This document shows positions 1 through 8,876 of a stretch of 54,352 nt of DNA, in pieces; position 1 is the stretch's first letter, and every line of letters starts with the position of its first letter. The DNA lies in assembly GCA_013388735.1 (NCBI GenBank), contig JACAES010000079.1:1-54352 (forward strand). Direction: 5' to 3'. This DNA is from Chloroflexota bacterium (GTDB taxonomy: Bacteria; Chloroflexota; Anaerolineae; Aggregatilineales; Phototrophicaceae). The notes beneath the pieces are model-generated. The model made no database searches. It worked only from the letters and a program-made list of their open reading frames with translations, and was not told the DNA's origin. A program made the translations under genes and the position numbers.

Positions 1-2
1 AC

Positions 3-419
3 GGCAGCGTCCTGTTCTGGGCGTATTTTTACCCGACAGATATGCTGTCCGCCACTCTCGGCCAGTGGATGGACTGGCATCGTCATCAGCTTCAGAGCGC
101 AGCCGGTCTGCCGGATAAACTGCGCGATACGCTGGATTACATCAATCGCGTGATGACGCCATTGGAAGGCGCGCAAATGGCCGGTTCCGATGCGGCGCTG
201 GTTGCCGATGAACTCCGGTTGACAGCGGATATGCTGCGGCACGGCGCGAAACGACTGCTGCTCATCCTGGGCGATTCGTCGGCAGACAAGGCCGGCCTGA
301 ACGATGATCTGCTGGCGATAGAAGCGCGCTACCGGGACATCTGGCTGGCGCGCAATCGTCCGGGCGGCCTGGATGACAGCCTGACGCGGTTGGAAAAAGC
401 ACGCGCGGGGTACCGGTAA
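3..419 (+). CDS. C-terminal fragment of probable hexosaminidase-type glycoside hydrolase (5' truncated by window edge)
   Basis: The reading frame is open from the first bases of the window and ends at a TAA at 417-419, so the real start lies upstream; an ATG at 42 is internal. The visible ~138 residues are mostly helical, ending with the motif 'IWLARNRPGGLDDSLTRL'. From memory this tail resembles the C-terminal helical region of GH20-like beta-N-acetylhexosaminidases in Chloroflexota. No catalytic residues are in the visible part, so the assignment rests on the tail motif and on the neighbouring peptidoglycan-sugar genes (NagZ starts 22 bases after the stop). Alternative: another carbohydrate-active enzyme with a helical tail. 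Confidence 0.5.
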   Translation, partial: GSVLFWAYFYPTDMLSATLGQWMDWHRHQLQSAAGLPDKLRDTLDYINRVMTPLEGAQMAGSDAALVADELRLTADMLRHGAKRLLLILGDSSADKAGLNDDLLAIEARYRDIWLARNRPGGLDDSLTRLEKARAGYR

Positions 420-441
420 ATATGCCGGTTAGGATAACTGA

Positions 442-1995
442 ATGCTGTCTTTAGAAGAAAAAATCGGGCAGATGCTTGCCATCGGCTTTGATGGGTTGAA
501 ACCGCCGGATTATCTGCTGGAATGGCTGGCTGCCGGGCGCGTCGGCGGGGTGATTCTGTTCGCGCGGAACGTCGCCAGCCCGGCGCAGGTGGCCGAGCTT
601 ATATCGGCCTGCCGTGAGGCCGCGCCGCGCGCGATTCTGATCGCGGTTGACCAGGAAGGCGGTATGGTCGCCCGGCTGCGGGCGGCGGAAGGATTTATGG
701 AAAGCCCTGGCGCGATGGCGCTGGGCGCTGCCGGTTCGGAAGCCCTGGCGGAGCGCGTGGCGGCGGCGATGGGTGATGAACTGGCTGCGCTGGGCATTAA
801 CTGGAATCTCGCGCCGGTGGTAGACCTGGCGCTGAATCGGCACAATCCAAGCATCAGCACACGCGCGCTGGGCGATCAGGCAGACCATGTGAGTCAACTG
901 GCTGCCGCGCAGGTGCGCGGGTTCCAGTCGGCGGGCGTGGCGGCGACGGCCAAACATTTCCCCGGTCTGGGCGATACGCCGGTAGATACACATGAGGCGC
1001 TGGCGGTCATCAACGAGCCGCTTAAAACGCTGCTGCGGCGTGACCTGCTGCCGTTTAAAGCGGCGGTGGAGGCAGGCGTAGCCGCCGTGATGATGACGCA
1101 TACCCGTTTTCAGACTGTAGACCCTGAATATCCGGCCACGCTGTCGCCGGCGGTCATCGGGCAGATTTTGCGCGGCGAAATCGGTTTTAACGGGGTGGCC
1201 TGCACCGACTGTATGGAGATGAAAGCTATCACGGAAAACTATGGCGCGGGCGAGTCGGCGGTGTTGGCGGCGCTGGCCGGGCAGGATGTGATCTTCTTCT
1301 CGCATACGCCGGCCTACCAGGAAGCTGCTTACGAGGCGCTGTTAGCGGCAGCGCGGGGCGGGCGGCTGCCGGTCGAGCGGGTAGATGAGGCGGTCTCGCG
1401 GCTGGAAGCCATGAAAGCGCGTTTCCCGGCCAGACCGCCCGAAACACACAATCTCCGGCGGCGCGATCATCTGATTTTGATGGATTGGGCGGCGCGCGCC
1501 GGGACGGTGCTGCTGCGGGGCGACCCTGATCTGCTGCCCCTGAAAACCGGCGCGGGGCTGGCGGCAGTCGAATTTGCGTCGTACCTTGAAAGCGGCGTGG
1601 TCGAACGCGGGGAACTGACCGGATTTCTGACGCTGTTCCGGCGCGATCTGCCGGAGGCAGAGTGTATTTCGCTGCGGTCGGTGGATACCGACCCGGACGC
1701 GCTGGCGCGCGCGCGCCAGGCAGTGGCGAACGCCGGGACGCTGGTGCTGGCGACCCGCAGCGCGCACATCATCCCGGAGCAGCTGGCGATGGCGCGCGAA
1801 CTGATGAGCCTGGCGCGGCGTGTCGTGCTGGTGTGCCTGCGCAATCCCTATGATGCTGAGGCGCTGACCGGCGCGGCGGCGGTGTTATGCACCTGTGGCG
1901 ACAGCGCGCCTTCGCTTCAGGCGGCGGTGGATGCGCTGATGGGGCGTTATGTTCCGGAAGGACGGCTTCCTGTGGCCTGGGAGCAGGCGGTGTGA
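442..1995 (+). CDS. nagZ: beta-N-acetylhexosaminidase NagZ (glycoside hydrolase family 3)
   Basis: 517 residues. NagZ removes terminal N-acetylglucosamine from muropeptides or GlcNAc-MurNAc. The GH3 barrel spans about residues 1-330. The NagZ hallmark 'KHFPGLGDTPVDTHEA' (about 171-186) carries the Asp182/His184 acid-base dyad, and 'ACTDCMEMKAI' supplies the nucleophile Asp256. 'VDQEGGMVARL' (69-79) is the conserved substrate loop. A second alpha/beta domain (about 340-517), as in the longer Bacillus-type NagZ, ends in 'YVPEGRLPV'. No signal peptide is evident. The stop overlaps the next gene's GTG start (GTGA at 1992-1995), so translation is coupled. The enzyme is the first complete gene of a recycling operon running to 7124. 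Confidence 0.92.
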   Translation: MLSLEEKIGQMLAIGFDGLKPPDYLLEWLAAGRVGGVILFARNVASPAQVAELISACREAAPRAILIAVDQEGGMVARLRAAEGFMESPGAMALGAAGSEALAERVAAAMGDELAALGINWNLAPVVDLALNRHNPSISTRALGDQADHVSQLAAAQVRGFQSAGVAATAKHFPGLGDTPVDTHEALAVINEPLKTLLRRDLLPFKAAVEAGVAAVMMTHTRFQTVDPEYPATLSPAVIGQILRGEIGFNGVACTDCMEMKAITENYGAGESAVLAALAGQDVIFFSHTPAYQEAAYEALLAAARGGRLPVERVDEAVSRLEAMKARFPARPPETHNLRRRDHLILMDWAARAGTVLLRGDPDLLPLKTGAGLAAVEFASYLESGVVERGELTGFLTLFRRDLPEAECISLRSVDTDPDALARARQAVANAGTLVLATRSAHIIPEQLAMARELMSLARRVVLVCLRNPYDAEALTGAAAVLCTCGDSAPSLQAAVDALMGRYVPEGRLPVAWEQAV

Positions 1996-3182
1996 GCGTC
2001 CGCACCGGCCTGGACGTGCTGGCCGTGCAGGGCTTCGACCGGCTGAAGGGACGCCGCATCGGACTGGTGACGAATCCCAGCGCGGTTGACCGGCACTTGC
2101 GCAGCGCCTACCATCTGCTGCGAAATGCGCCGGGGGTGAAACTGGCCGCGCTGTTCGCGCCGGAGCATGGTTTGGCGGGCGCAGCCCCGGACGCCGAACG
2201 AATCGGCTCAATGACCGATCCGCGCACCGGCTTGCCGGTTTACAGTCTGTACGGGGAAACCTACCGCCCGACGCCGGAGATGCTGGATGACCTGGACGCG
2301 CTGGTGTTTGATATTCAGGATGTGGGCGCGCGGTATTATACCTTCACCTGGACACTTTCCTACGTATTGGAAGTTGCGGGCGAAAACGGGCTTGAGGTAA
2401 TCGTCCTGGATCGTCCGAACCCGTTGAACGGGCGTATAGATGGCCCACCGCTGGAGCCGCATCTGTCGTCGTTTGTTGGGCGTTTTCCTGTTCCGGTCTG
2501 TCATGGTCTGACGCTGGGCGAACTGGCGCAGATGATGAACCTGCTCTGGAACGGCTTCCCCGCCGATCTGACGGTCGTGCGCTGCGAAAACTACCGGCGC
2601 GGCATGGCCTGGGAAGATACCGGTCTGGTGTGGATTCCCCCGTCGCCCAACATGCCGCATGTCAGCACAGCGCGGCAGTATCCCGGCGCGTGTCTGGTGG
2701 AAGGCACGAACCTTTCGGAAGGGCGCGGCACGGCGCTGCCGTTTGAAATCGTCGGCGCGCCCTGGATAGATGGTGACGAACTGGCCGCCGCGCTGAACGC
2801 GCAGGATTGGCCGGGCGTGCGTTTTCGTCCGATCAGCTTCCGGCCATCGGCCAGCAAGTGGGCCGGTTTGGACTGCGGCGGCGTGCAGGCGCACGTGCTG
2901 GATAACGCGGTGTGGCGGCCTGTCGAAACCTGGTTGAGTGTGATCCTCACCGTTCGCCGTTTGTACCCGGCGCATTTTGCCTGGCTGCCGCCGGCGGCAG
3001 CGGGCGTCGAACCGGGCGGCGTATATCATTTTGACCGGCTGGCCGGTTCGGAGCAGATTCGAGCGCAAATTGAAGCCGGAGCTGAAGTGTCCGATATATC
3101 CGGCACGTGGCCGGTTTTCTGGCGCGAATTTAAAACGCAGCGAAAGCCGTTTTTGCTTTACGAAAACGATGATGATAATTGA
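1992..3182 (+). CDS. namZ: Exo-beta-N-acetylmuramidase NamZ (DUF1343, GH171 family)
   Basis: 396 residues from the GTG at 1992, which overlaps the nagZ stop by four bases. A longer in-frame reading from 1887 lies inside nagZ and is unlikely. Family hallmarks are visible: 'GLVTNPSAV', 'APEHGL', 'DIQDVGARYYTF', 'DRPNPLNG', 'CHGLTLGELA' and 'EGTNLSEGRGT'. NamZ of Bacillus subtilis (formerly YbbC) releases N-acetylmuramic acid from the non-reducing end of peptidoglycan-derived chains, acting in turn with NagZ. The B. subtilis mur operon also keeps namZ, nagZ and ybbE together, which supports the assignment. No secretion signal is visible from this start, although the substrate is normally extracellular. 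Confidence 0.9.
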   Translation: MSVRTGLDVLAVQGFDRLKGRRIGLVTNPSAVDRHLRSAYHLLRNAPGVKLAALFAPEHGLAGAAPDAERIGSMTDPRTGLPVYSLYGETYRPTPEMLDDLDALVFDIQDVGARYYTFTWTLSYVLEVAGENGLEVIVLDRPNPLNGRIDGPPLEPHLSSFVGRFPVPVCHGLTLGELAQMMNLLWNGFPADLTVVRCENYRRGMAWEDTGLVWIPPSPNMPHVSTARQYPGACLVEGTNLSEGRGTALPFEIVGAPWIDGDELAAALNAQDWPGVRFRPISFRPSASKWAGLDCGGVQAHVLDNAVWRPVETWLSVILTVRRLYPAHFAWLPPAAAGVEPGGVYHFDRLAGSEQIRAQIEAGAEVSDISGTWPVFWREFKTQRKPFLLYENDDDN

Positions 3183-4404
3183 CGAAATAACTTCCGCACA
3201 CAGGGTAAATGATCTGCCCGCTGCCGCCGCTGCGCGATTACAGGCGCTGATGGTCGCCAGCCTGGATACGGTGTTTCCGGCGGCGGCGGTGACGGTCGTC
3301 AAGGATGGGCAGGTGGTCTTGAATGAAGCCTGGGGCTGGATAGACCCTGATACCCGACTTGTCCCGGTTATGACCGGCACGCTGTTCGATCTGGCTTCGG
3401 TCACTAAACTGTTCACGGTGACGGCATTTCTGTCGCTGGCGGGCGAACATGGGCTGAGTCTGGACGCCCCGATCATCACCGTGCTGCCGGAGTTCGGGCG
3501 TTCCGGCCCGCGCCCGGTGGATGGCGGCATAGACCCGCACAGCAAAGAGCCGCTGCCGGTGACGGACGACATGCGCCACAAACGGGTTGACCCGGCGCGT
3601 GTAACGTTCCGACACCTGCTCACGCATACGTCTGGCCTGGCGGCGTGGCGGGATGTCTATAACGCCGCCGGGCCTGCGCCTGCCCCCCCGGATAACCTCG
3701 AACCGCTGTCCCGGCAGGAACGCTGGTCGCGGGCGCTGGCGGCGCTGTGGAATTACCCGTTTGTGGACGAACCCGGCAGCGGCGTGCGTTACAGCGACCT
3801 GGGGCTGATGCTGTTGGGGGAGGCTGTTTCCCGGCTGTACGGCGCATCCGGCCAACTGGACAAAGCCATCGCGGCGCGGGTGATCGAACCCTTGAAGCTG
3901 GAAACCGTGCTGTTCAACCCGGCGCAGAGCGGAATCAGCCGCGAACGCATCGCGCCGACGGAAGATGACCCGCTGTGGCGCAAGCGCCGCGTCTGGGGTG
4001 AAGTCCACGATGAAAACGCCTGCGGGGTAGGGGGCGTGGCCGGACACGCCGGATTGTTTGCGACGGCGCGGGATGTGGCCGCGCTCGGCCAGGGTTGGCT
4101 GGTCGAGGATGCGCGCCTGGGGATTGCGTCGGAATGGCTGCGCGCGGCCAAACAGGAGCAGGCCAACGGCGAGCGGCGCGGCCTGGGCTGGGCGCTGAAG
4201 TCGGCGCAAGGCTCGTCGGCGGGGGAATTGTTCAGCATAGACTCTTACGGGCATACCGGGTTTACCGGCACATCATTATGGATTGACCCGGCGCGCGCGC
4301 TGGTGGTGGCGGCGCTGACCAACAGCGTTTATCCGGGGCGGCTGAAGCCCGGCACGTTTGAATTCCGGCGCGATCTGCATACGCTGCTGGCGGCAGGCTT
4401 ATGA
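3169..4404 (+). CDS. Serine hydrolase of the class C beta-lactamase / YbbE (AmlB-like) family
   Basis: 411 residues from ATG 3169 (a second ATG follows at 3172), overlapping the namZ end by 14 bases. The penicillin-binding fold has all three active-site elements: 'SVTK' at residues 77-80 (nucleophile Ser77, Lys80), 'YSD' at 208-210 (usual YxN), and 'HTG' at 362-364 in place of KTG. This pattern is typical of the esterase/DD-peptidase branch (PF00144) rather than true beta-lactamase. Bacillus ybbE, next to nagZ and namZ, belongs here. A role in trimming peptides from muropeptides or as an esterase is inferred. It overlaps the downstream kinase start (ATGA, 4401-4404). Confidence 0.82.
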   Translation: MMIIDEITSAHRVNDLPAAAAARLQALMVASLDTVFPAAAVTVVKDGQVVLNEAWGWIDPDTRLVPVMTGTLFDLASVTKLFTVTAFLSLAGEHGLSLDAPIITVLPEFGRSGPRPVDGGIDPHSKEPLPVTDDMRHKRVDPARVTFRHLLTHTSGLAAWRDVYNAAGPAPAPPDNLEPLSRQERWSRALAALWNYPFVDEPGSGVRYSDLGLMLLGEAVSRLYGASGQLDKAIAARVIEPLKLETVLFNPAQSGISRERIAPTEDDPLWRKRRVWGEVHDENACGVGGVAGHAGLFATARDVAALGQGWLVEDARLGIASEWLRAAKQEQANGERRGLGWALKSAQGSSAGELFSIDSYGHTGFTGTSLWIDPARALVVAALTNSVYPGRLKPGTFEFRRDLHTLLAAGL

Positions 4405-5315
4405 TTTACGTGGTGGGCATTGACGGTGGCGGAAGCACGGTGCGCGCCGTCGTGATGGACGAAAATCTGTCTGTGGTGGGGCAGGGCGCCGGCGGCGCAG
4501 TGAACCCGAATCTGGTCGGTAGGGCTGCTGCCGCCGGGACGATTCAGACGGCGGTGCGGGCGGCGCTGGCGAAAACCGCCTTAACGCCGGAGCAGATCAG
4601 CGCGGTGGGAATCGGTGTGGCCGGGGCGGATGCGGCGCATTCCGCCGATTGGCTGCGCGAAACGGTGCGGGACGTGCTGCCGGGTGCGATGGTGGCGGCC
4701 AGCTCCGATCATGAAATTGCGCTGGCCGGGGCGCATGGGGAACGGCGCGGAATCCTGGTGCTGGCCGGGACCGGCAGTTTGGCCTGTGGCGCGAATTCAG
4801 CCGGTGATTATGTGCGGGTTGGCGGCTGGGGCTATCTGCTGGGGGATGAAGGCAGCGGCTTCTGGTTAGGTATGGAAGGGCTGCGGATGGGGGCGCGCGC
4901 CGCCGATGGGCGCAGCCGGCAAACCGGCCTGACTGCCGCGCTGCTGGGGCAGTTAGGGCTGCCGGACGTGGGCGCGCTGGTCGCCTGGCTGTACCGGGCC
5001 GACACGCCGCGTAATCCTGAAGTGGCCGCGCTGGCCGGTCTGGTGCTGGAACAGGCTGCCCTGGGTGACAGCGCCGCCCGGATAATTGTCGAGCGGGCTG
5101 CGCAAGAACTGGCGCTGGCGGCGCGAGCGGTTCAACACCGGCTGAACAGGGAGCCGCTGCCGCTGGCCTTCACCGGCGGGCTGCTGTCCGTGCCGAACCT
5201 CTTGAATAATCTGCTGTGCAACCTGCTGGAACTGCCCGGCATCCCCACGCCGCGTCATCCCCCGGTTGTTGGCGCGGCCATCCTTGCGCTGGATGAGCTA
5301 AAACGTCGAGGTTAA
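4401..5315 (+). CDS. murK: N-acetylglucosamine / N-acetylmuramic acid kinase, BadF/BadG ATPase family (MurK-like)
   Basis: 304 residues. The ASKHA fold is shown by the phosphate-1 motif 'GIDGGGSTVRAVV' near the N terminus, the phosphate-2 motif 'VLAGTGSLACG', and 'GGWGYLLGDEGSGFWLG', which is typical of GlcNAc kinases of the BadF family. Clostridium acetobutylicum MurK of this family phosphorylates both GlcNAc and MurNAc at O6. With murQ two genes downstream and no MurNAc PTS gene in the operon, a MurK role (supplying MurNAc-6-P) is the best reading; pure GlcNAc kinase (NagK) is the alternative. Start ATG 4401 overlaps the previous stop by four bases. Confidence 0.8.
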   Translation: MIYVVGIDGGGSTVRAVVMDENLSVVGQGAGGAVNPNLVGRAAAAGTIQTAVRAALAKTALTPEQISAVGIGVAGADAAHSADWLRETVRDVLPGAMVAASSDHEIALAGAHGERRGILVLAGTGSLACGANSAGDYVRVGGWGYLLGDEGSGFWLGMEGLRMGARAADGRSRQTGLTAALLGQLGLPDVGALVAWLYRADTPRNPEVAALAGLVLEQAALGDSAARIIVERAAQELALAARAVQHRLNREPLPLAFTGGLLSVPNLLNNLLCNLLELPGIPTPRHPPVVGAAILALDELKRRG

Positions 5316-5320
5316 CCATC

Positions 5321-6232
5321 ATGGCCGAACTGCTCAGCATCATGCTCAACGTCATCAGCCCGATTTTTATCATCGTCGGGATTGTGGTACTGATCGCCCG
5401 CCGCCTGAATCCCGACCCGCGCGGCCTGTCTACGATACTGGTTTACCTGTTTATTCCGTCCCTGGCGTTTACCGGCATCGTGCAGTCGGATTTGCGGGGT
5501 GGAGAAGTGATCGGGCTGGCGGCGGTCGCGGTCGGTATGTCGCTGCTGATGGCGCTGGTCGGTCTGGGAGTATCCCGGTTGGCGAAGTTTGACCGCAAGC
5601 TGGAAAGCGCCTTCCTGATAAGCATCATCCTGGTGAACGCGGCTAACTATGGCATCCCGCTCAACCGTTTTGCTTTTGGCCCGGATGGGGAGCGGCAGGC
5701 GATTATTTATTATGTGATGTCGGTGATGATGGGGAATGTACTGGGTGTTTATTTCGCCTCGCGCGGCGAAGCGTCGGTGAAAGCAGCCGTTCTGAATGTG
5801 CTGAAAGTGCCGATTGCCTACGCGGCGCTGGCCGGGTTAATCGTCAATCTGGCCGAGATCACGCTGCCGCTGCCGGTAGAACGCGCTGTGGGCATCCTGT
5901 CGCAGGCGTCTGTGCCGGGGATGCTGGCGCTGTTGGGGCTTAAACTGGCGGAGGCGTCGCTGAGCGTGCGCTGGCGACCGCTGCTGCTGGCGACCGGCAT
6001 TCGACTGGTGCTGGCACCCTTGATCGCTTTTCCAATGGCGGCGCTGCTGGGGCTGACCGGCACCACCTTCCAGGTGGCGATTGTCGAATCCAGTATGCCG
6101 ACGGCGGTGCTGGCGAATGCGCTGGCGACTCAATTCAACAGCGATGCCGAGTTTACGTCCGCCGTGACGCTCGTCAGCACGCTGGCGAGCATCGTCACCC
6201 TGAGCATTTTAATTGCCATACTGACGGGATAA
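5321..6232 (+). CDS. AEC (auxin efflux carrier) family transporter
   Basis: 303 residues, about ten hydrophobic segments, starting with 'LLSIMLNVISPIFIIVGIVV'. The family signature (NxGNxGxP-like) appears as 'VNAANYGIPLN' and the C-terminal half has 'IVESSMPTAVLANALA', typical of PF03547. Members move carboxylates such as malate, malonate or auxin across the inner membrane. It lies five bases after the kinase and four before murQ, so it is co-transcribed. Because MurQ releases D-lactate from MurNAc-6-P, export of D-lactate is an attractive guess. Uptake of MurNAc or another acid sugar cannot be excluded. Confidence 0.85.
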   Translation: MAELLSIMLNVISPIFIIVGIVVLIARRLNPDPRGLSTILVYLFIPSLAFTGIVQSDLRGGEVIGLAAVAVGMSLLMALVGLGVSRLAKFDRKLESAFLISIILVNAANYGIPLNRFAFGPDGERQAIIYYVMSVMMGNVLGVYFASRGEASVKAAVLNVLKVPIAYAALAGLIVNLAEITLPLPVERAVGILSQASVPGMLALLGLKLAEASLSVRWRPLLLATGIRLVLAPLIAFPMAALLGLTGTTFQVAIVESSMPTAVLANALATQFNSDAEFTSAVTLVSTLASIVTLSILIAILTG

Positions 6233-6236
6233 AACC

Positions 6237-7124
6237 ATGCTGACCGAACAACCGAATCCGCGTTCCATGAACATTGATCGTTTATCGGCGCTGGAGATCG
6301 TGCAGATCATGAACGCCGAGGATGCCACCGTCGCGGCGGTAGTGCAGGCGGCGCTGCCGGCGATTGCGCGCGCCGTCGAAGCCGCTGCCGAGCGGTTGCG
6401 CCAGGGCGGGCGGTTGATTTACGTCGGCGCGGGTACGAGTGGGCGGCTGGGGGTGCTGGACGCGGTCGAATGCGTGCCGACCTTCAGCACCGAACCGGAC
6501 ATGGTGCAGGCGCTCATCGCCGGGGGCATGGCTGCGCTGACGCAGGCCGTTGAAGGCGCGGAGGATGACCCGGACGCCGGGCGCCGTGACCTGCTGGCAC
6601 TGAATGTAACCGAGTATGATATAGTGGTCGGCATCGCGGCCAGCGGCAGGACGCCCTACGTGCTGGGCGCGCTGGCGGCAGCCAACGAACGCGGCGCTGT
6701 CACCGTCGGCATCGCCTGTAACGCGCCGTCGCCTGTGCTCGAAGCGGCGCAGATCGCCATCCCCGCGCCGGTCGGGCCGGAGGTGATCGCCGGTTCGACC
6801 CGGCTGAAGGCCGGCACGGCGCAGAAAATGATTCTGAATATGCTCAGTACGGCCACCATGATTTCACTCGGCAAAGTCTATGGCAACCGGATGGTGGATG
6901 TCAAAGTCACCAATCAAAAGCTGGCTGACCGGGCGCGCCGCATCGTGTCCGAGGTGGTCGGCGTGGATGCCGATGAGGCGGCACGGCTGCTGGCGCTGGC
7001 CGATAATCAGGTGAAAACCGCCATCGTGGTCGGTTTGCTGAACATCACCCCGGAAGAAGCGCGGGCGCGGCTGGCACAGGCGCAGGGGCGGTTGGGTATG
7101 GTGATCGGCGGAAAAGCCGGTTGA
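6237..7124 (+). CDS. murQ: N-acetylmuramic acid 6-phosphate etherase MurQ
   Basis: 295 residues, close to the family length of ~300. MurQ cleaves the lactyl ether of MurNAc-6-P to give GlcNAc-6-P and D-lactate. The N terminus 'TEQPNPRSMNIDRLSALEI' is the standard start. The SIS sugar-phosphate fold has 'YVGAGTSGRLGVLDAVE' (62-78). The two catalytic glutamates correspond to Glu78 and Glu109, with the same 31-residue spacing as Glu83/Glu114 in E. coli. 'GIAASGRTPYV' and 'GSTRLKAGTAQKMILNMLS' are further hallmarks. It is last in the recycling operon and ends only four bases from the convergent cydC. No nagA/nagB is present in the window. Confidence 0.96.
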   Translation: MLTEQPNPRSMNIDRLSALEIVQIMNAEDATVAAVVQAALPAIARAVEAAAERLRQGGRLIYVGAGTSGRLGVLDAVECVPTFSTEPDMVQALIAGGMAALTQAVEGAEDDPDAGRRDLLALNVTEYDIVVGIAASGRTPYVLGALAAANERGAVTVGIACNAPSPVLEAAQIAIPAPVGPEVIAGSTRLKAGTAQKMILNMLSTATMISLGKVYGNRMVDVKVTNQKLADRARRIVSEVVGVDADEAARLLALADNQVKTAIVVGLLNITPEEARARLAQAQGRLGMVIGGKAG

Positions 7125-7128
7125 GCCG

Positions 7129-8874
7129 CTAGCGCAGCCGTTCGTTTTGCAGCGACCACATCTTAAAATACAGCCCTTCCGACCGGATTAACTCGGCGTG
7201 CGTGCCGCGTTCTGTTAATTTCCCCTCATGCAGGACCAGGATTTCGTCCATCGTCTGAAGCCCGATCAGGCGGTGGGTAATCATCAATACGGTACGTCCT
7301 TCCATCAAACGGTCGAGCGCGGCCATCACGTTGCGTTCGGTCACGGCATCCAGGCCGGCAGTGGCTTCGTCCAGCGCCAGCACCGGCGCGTCTTTCAGCA
7401 GGGCGCGGGCGATGGCGATACGCTGGCGTTCGCCGCCGCTGAGGCGCAAACCCTGTTCGCCCACCCAGGTATTGTAACCATCCGGCAGACCGGTGATAAA
7501 GTCGTGAATCTGTGCCTGCTGCGCTGCTTCGACCATCTCGGTTTCGGATGCGTTTTGGCGTCCAAGTAGGATGTTTTCTCGAATAGTAGTGTTGAACAGA
7601 TAGGTATTTTGACTGACGACCGCAATCCAGTTTCGCAGATGTTCAGGGTCATAGTCGCGGATGTCACGCCCGCCGAGCGTAATAAACCCCTGCTCATAGT
7701 CCCAGAAGCGCAGCAGCAGGTTAACCAGGGTGGATTTACCCGCGCCGCTGGCCCCGACGATTGCCAGCCGCCGACCCTGCCGCAGCGTAAAGCTGATACT
7801 ATCCAGCGCAGGCGGAGAATCCGCCGCATAGCGGAATGTAACATTTTCAAACACCAGGTCGAAATTGGAGGGCGTGGACTGTGTTAGGAGATAGTCCTGG
7901 GCTGCGAAAACCGGCTTTTCATCCACGATCTCGAATAAGCGGCGTCCGGCGGCCAGGCTGTTACCCAGGTATTGAAAAGCCATCGGCAGCCCCAGCACAG
8001 ATTCAAAACTCGCCATCGTCGCCAGCGTCAACACGGGCAGGTCAACGCCTTCGATCTGCCCGGCGCGCGCCAGCGGGGCAGCCAGCGCCAGCACCAGCGC
8101 CGTCGCCAGGTTGACCAGCAGCGCGCCGAGCGCCGCATCCAGGCCGCGAATACGCGCCATGCGGCGCTGCCAGTGCGAAAGCTGCCGGTTGAGGTCCCGG
8201 ACACGCGCTAACTGCGCTGCCTGCTGGCCGAAGGCGACCACGTCTGCGCTGCCCTGAATGCCGTCGAGCAGGGCGGTGTTCAGTTCGCCGCGCGTTTGCG
8301 CCATCGCCTGGCCTACCTCGTGGGAGAGGTAGCGCGTCAGCAGCGGGACGCCGATCCCCGCCAGCGCCAGGACGGCCAGTACCGCCAGCGCCAGCCGCAC
8401 ATCATAGGCCGACAGGAAAACGCCCATCAGCAGAGCGATGAGCAGCGCCACCACCGGAGGGGCCAGCACGCGCACATAAAAGTGTTCCAGCGTGTCAATG
8501 TCGGCGACGATGCGTGCCAGCAGATCGCCGCCCCGGTGGTGCGCCAGACGCGCCGGGGCCAGCGGTTCGAGCGCCGTATAAAACCACACTCGCAGCCGCG
8601 CCAGCAGACGGAAGTTCGCCTCGTGGGAAACCAGCCGCTCCAGGTAGCGGAATACACCGCGCGCGATGCCGAAAAAACGCACACCGACGATGGCGACCTG
8701 CAAATCCGCAATCGAAGGGCGCAGGGCGGCGCGGGCGATGATGTAGGCCGAAGCCGCCAGCAGGGCGATGCTGCTGGCAATCGTCAGCGCGCCCAGCAGC
8801 GCCGCCAGCGCCATCCACTTCCAGAACGGTGCGGCCAGCCGGAGCAGTCGTAAAAAGATCGTTCGTTGGTTCAT
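7129..8874 (-). CDS. cydC: Thiol reductant ABC exporter subunit CydC
   Basis: 581 residues. CydDC is a heterodimeric ABC exporter moving cysteine/glutathione-type thiols out of the cytoplasm, needed for cytochrome bd and c-type cytochrome assembly. The N-terminal ~310 residues hold six membrane helices with the CydC-like stretches 'ASSIALLAASAYIIARAAL' and 'GVFRYLERLVSHE'. The nucleotide-binding domain has Walker A 'GASGAGKST', signature 'LSGGERQR' and Walker B 'VLALDEATAGLD'. It begins two bases after the stop of cydD, and the cydAB oxidase genes lie ~2 kb further upstream on the same strand. It is convergent with murQ with no room for a terminator. Confidence 0.88.
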   Translation of the reverse strand: MNQRTIFLRLLRLAAPFWKWMALAALLGALTIASSIALLAASAYIIARAALRPSIADLQVAIVGVRFFGIARGVFRYLERLVSHEANFRLLARLRVWFYTALEPLAPARLAHHRGGDLLARIVADIDTLEHFYVRVLAPPVVALLIALLMGVFLSAYDVRLALAVLAVLALAGIGVPLLTRYLSHEVGQAMAQTRGELNTALLDGIQGSADVVAFGQQAAQLARVRDLNRQLSHWQRRMARIRGLDAALGALLVNLATALVLALAAPLARAGQIEGVDLPVLTLATMASFESVLGLPMAFQYLGNSLAAGRRLFEIVDEKPVFAAQDYLLTQSTPSNFDLVFENVTFRYAADSPPALDSISFTLRQGRRLAIVGASGAGKSTLVNLLLRFWDYEQGFITLGGRDIRDYDPEHLRNWIAVVSQNTYLFNTTIRENILLGRQNASETEMVEAAQQAQIHDFITGLPDGYNTWVGEQGLRLSGGERQRIAIARALLKDAPVLALDEATAGLDAVTERNVMAALDRLMEGRTVLMITHRLIGLQTMDEILVLHEGKLTERGTHAELIRSEGLYFKMWSLQNERLR

Positions 8875-8876
8875 CT

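Noticed and set aside
2208..3623. Long - strand open frame opposite namZ and the serine hydrolase
   Set aside because: Composition is typical of an antisense frame and both opposite-strand genes have intact catalytic motifs.
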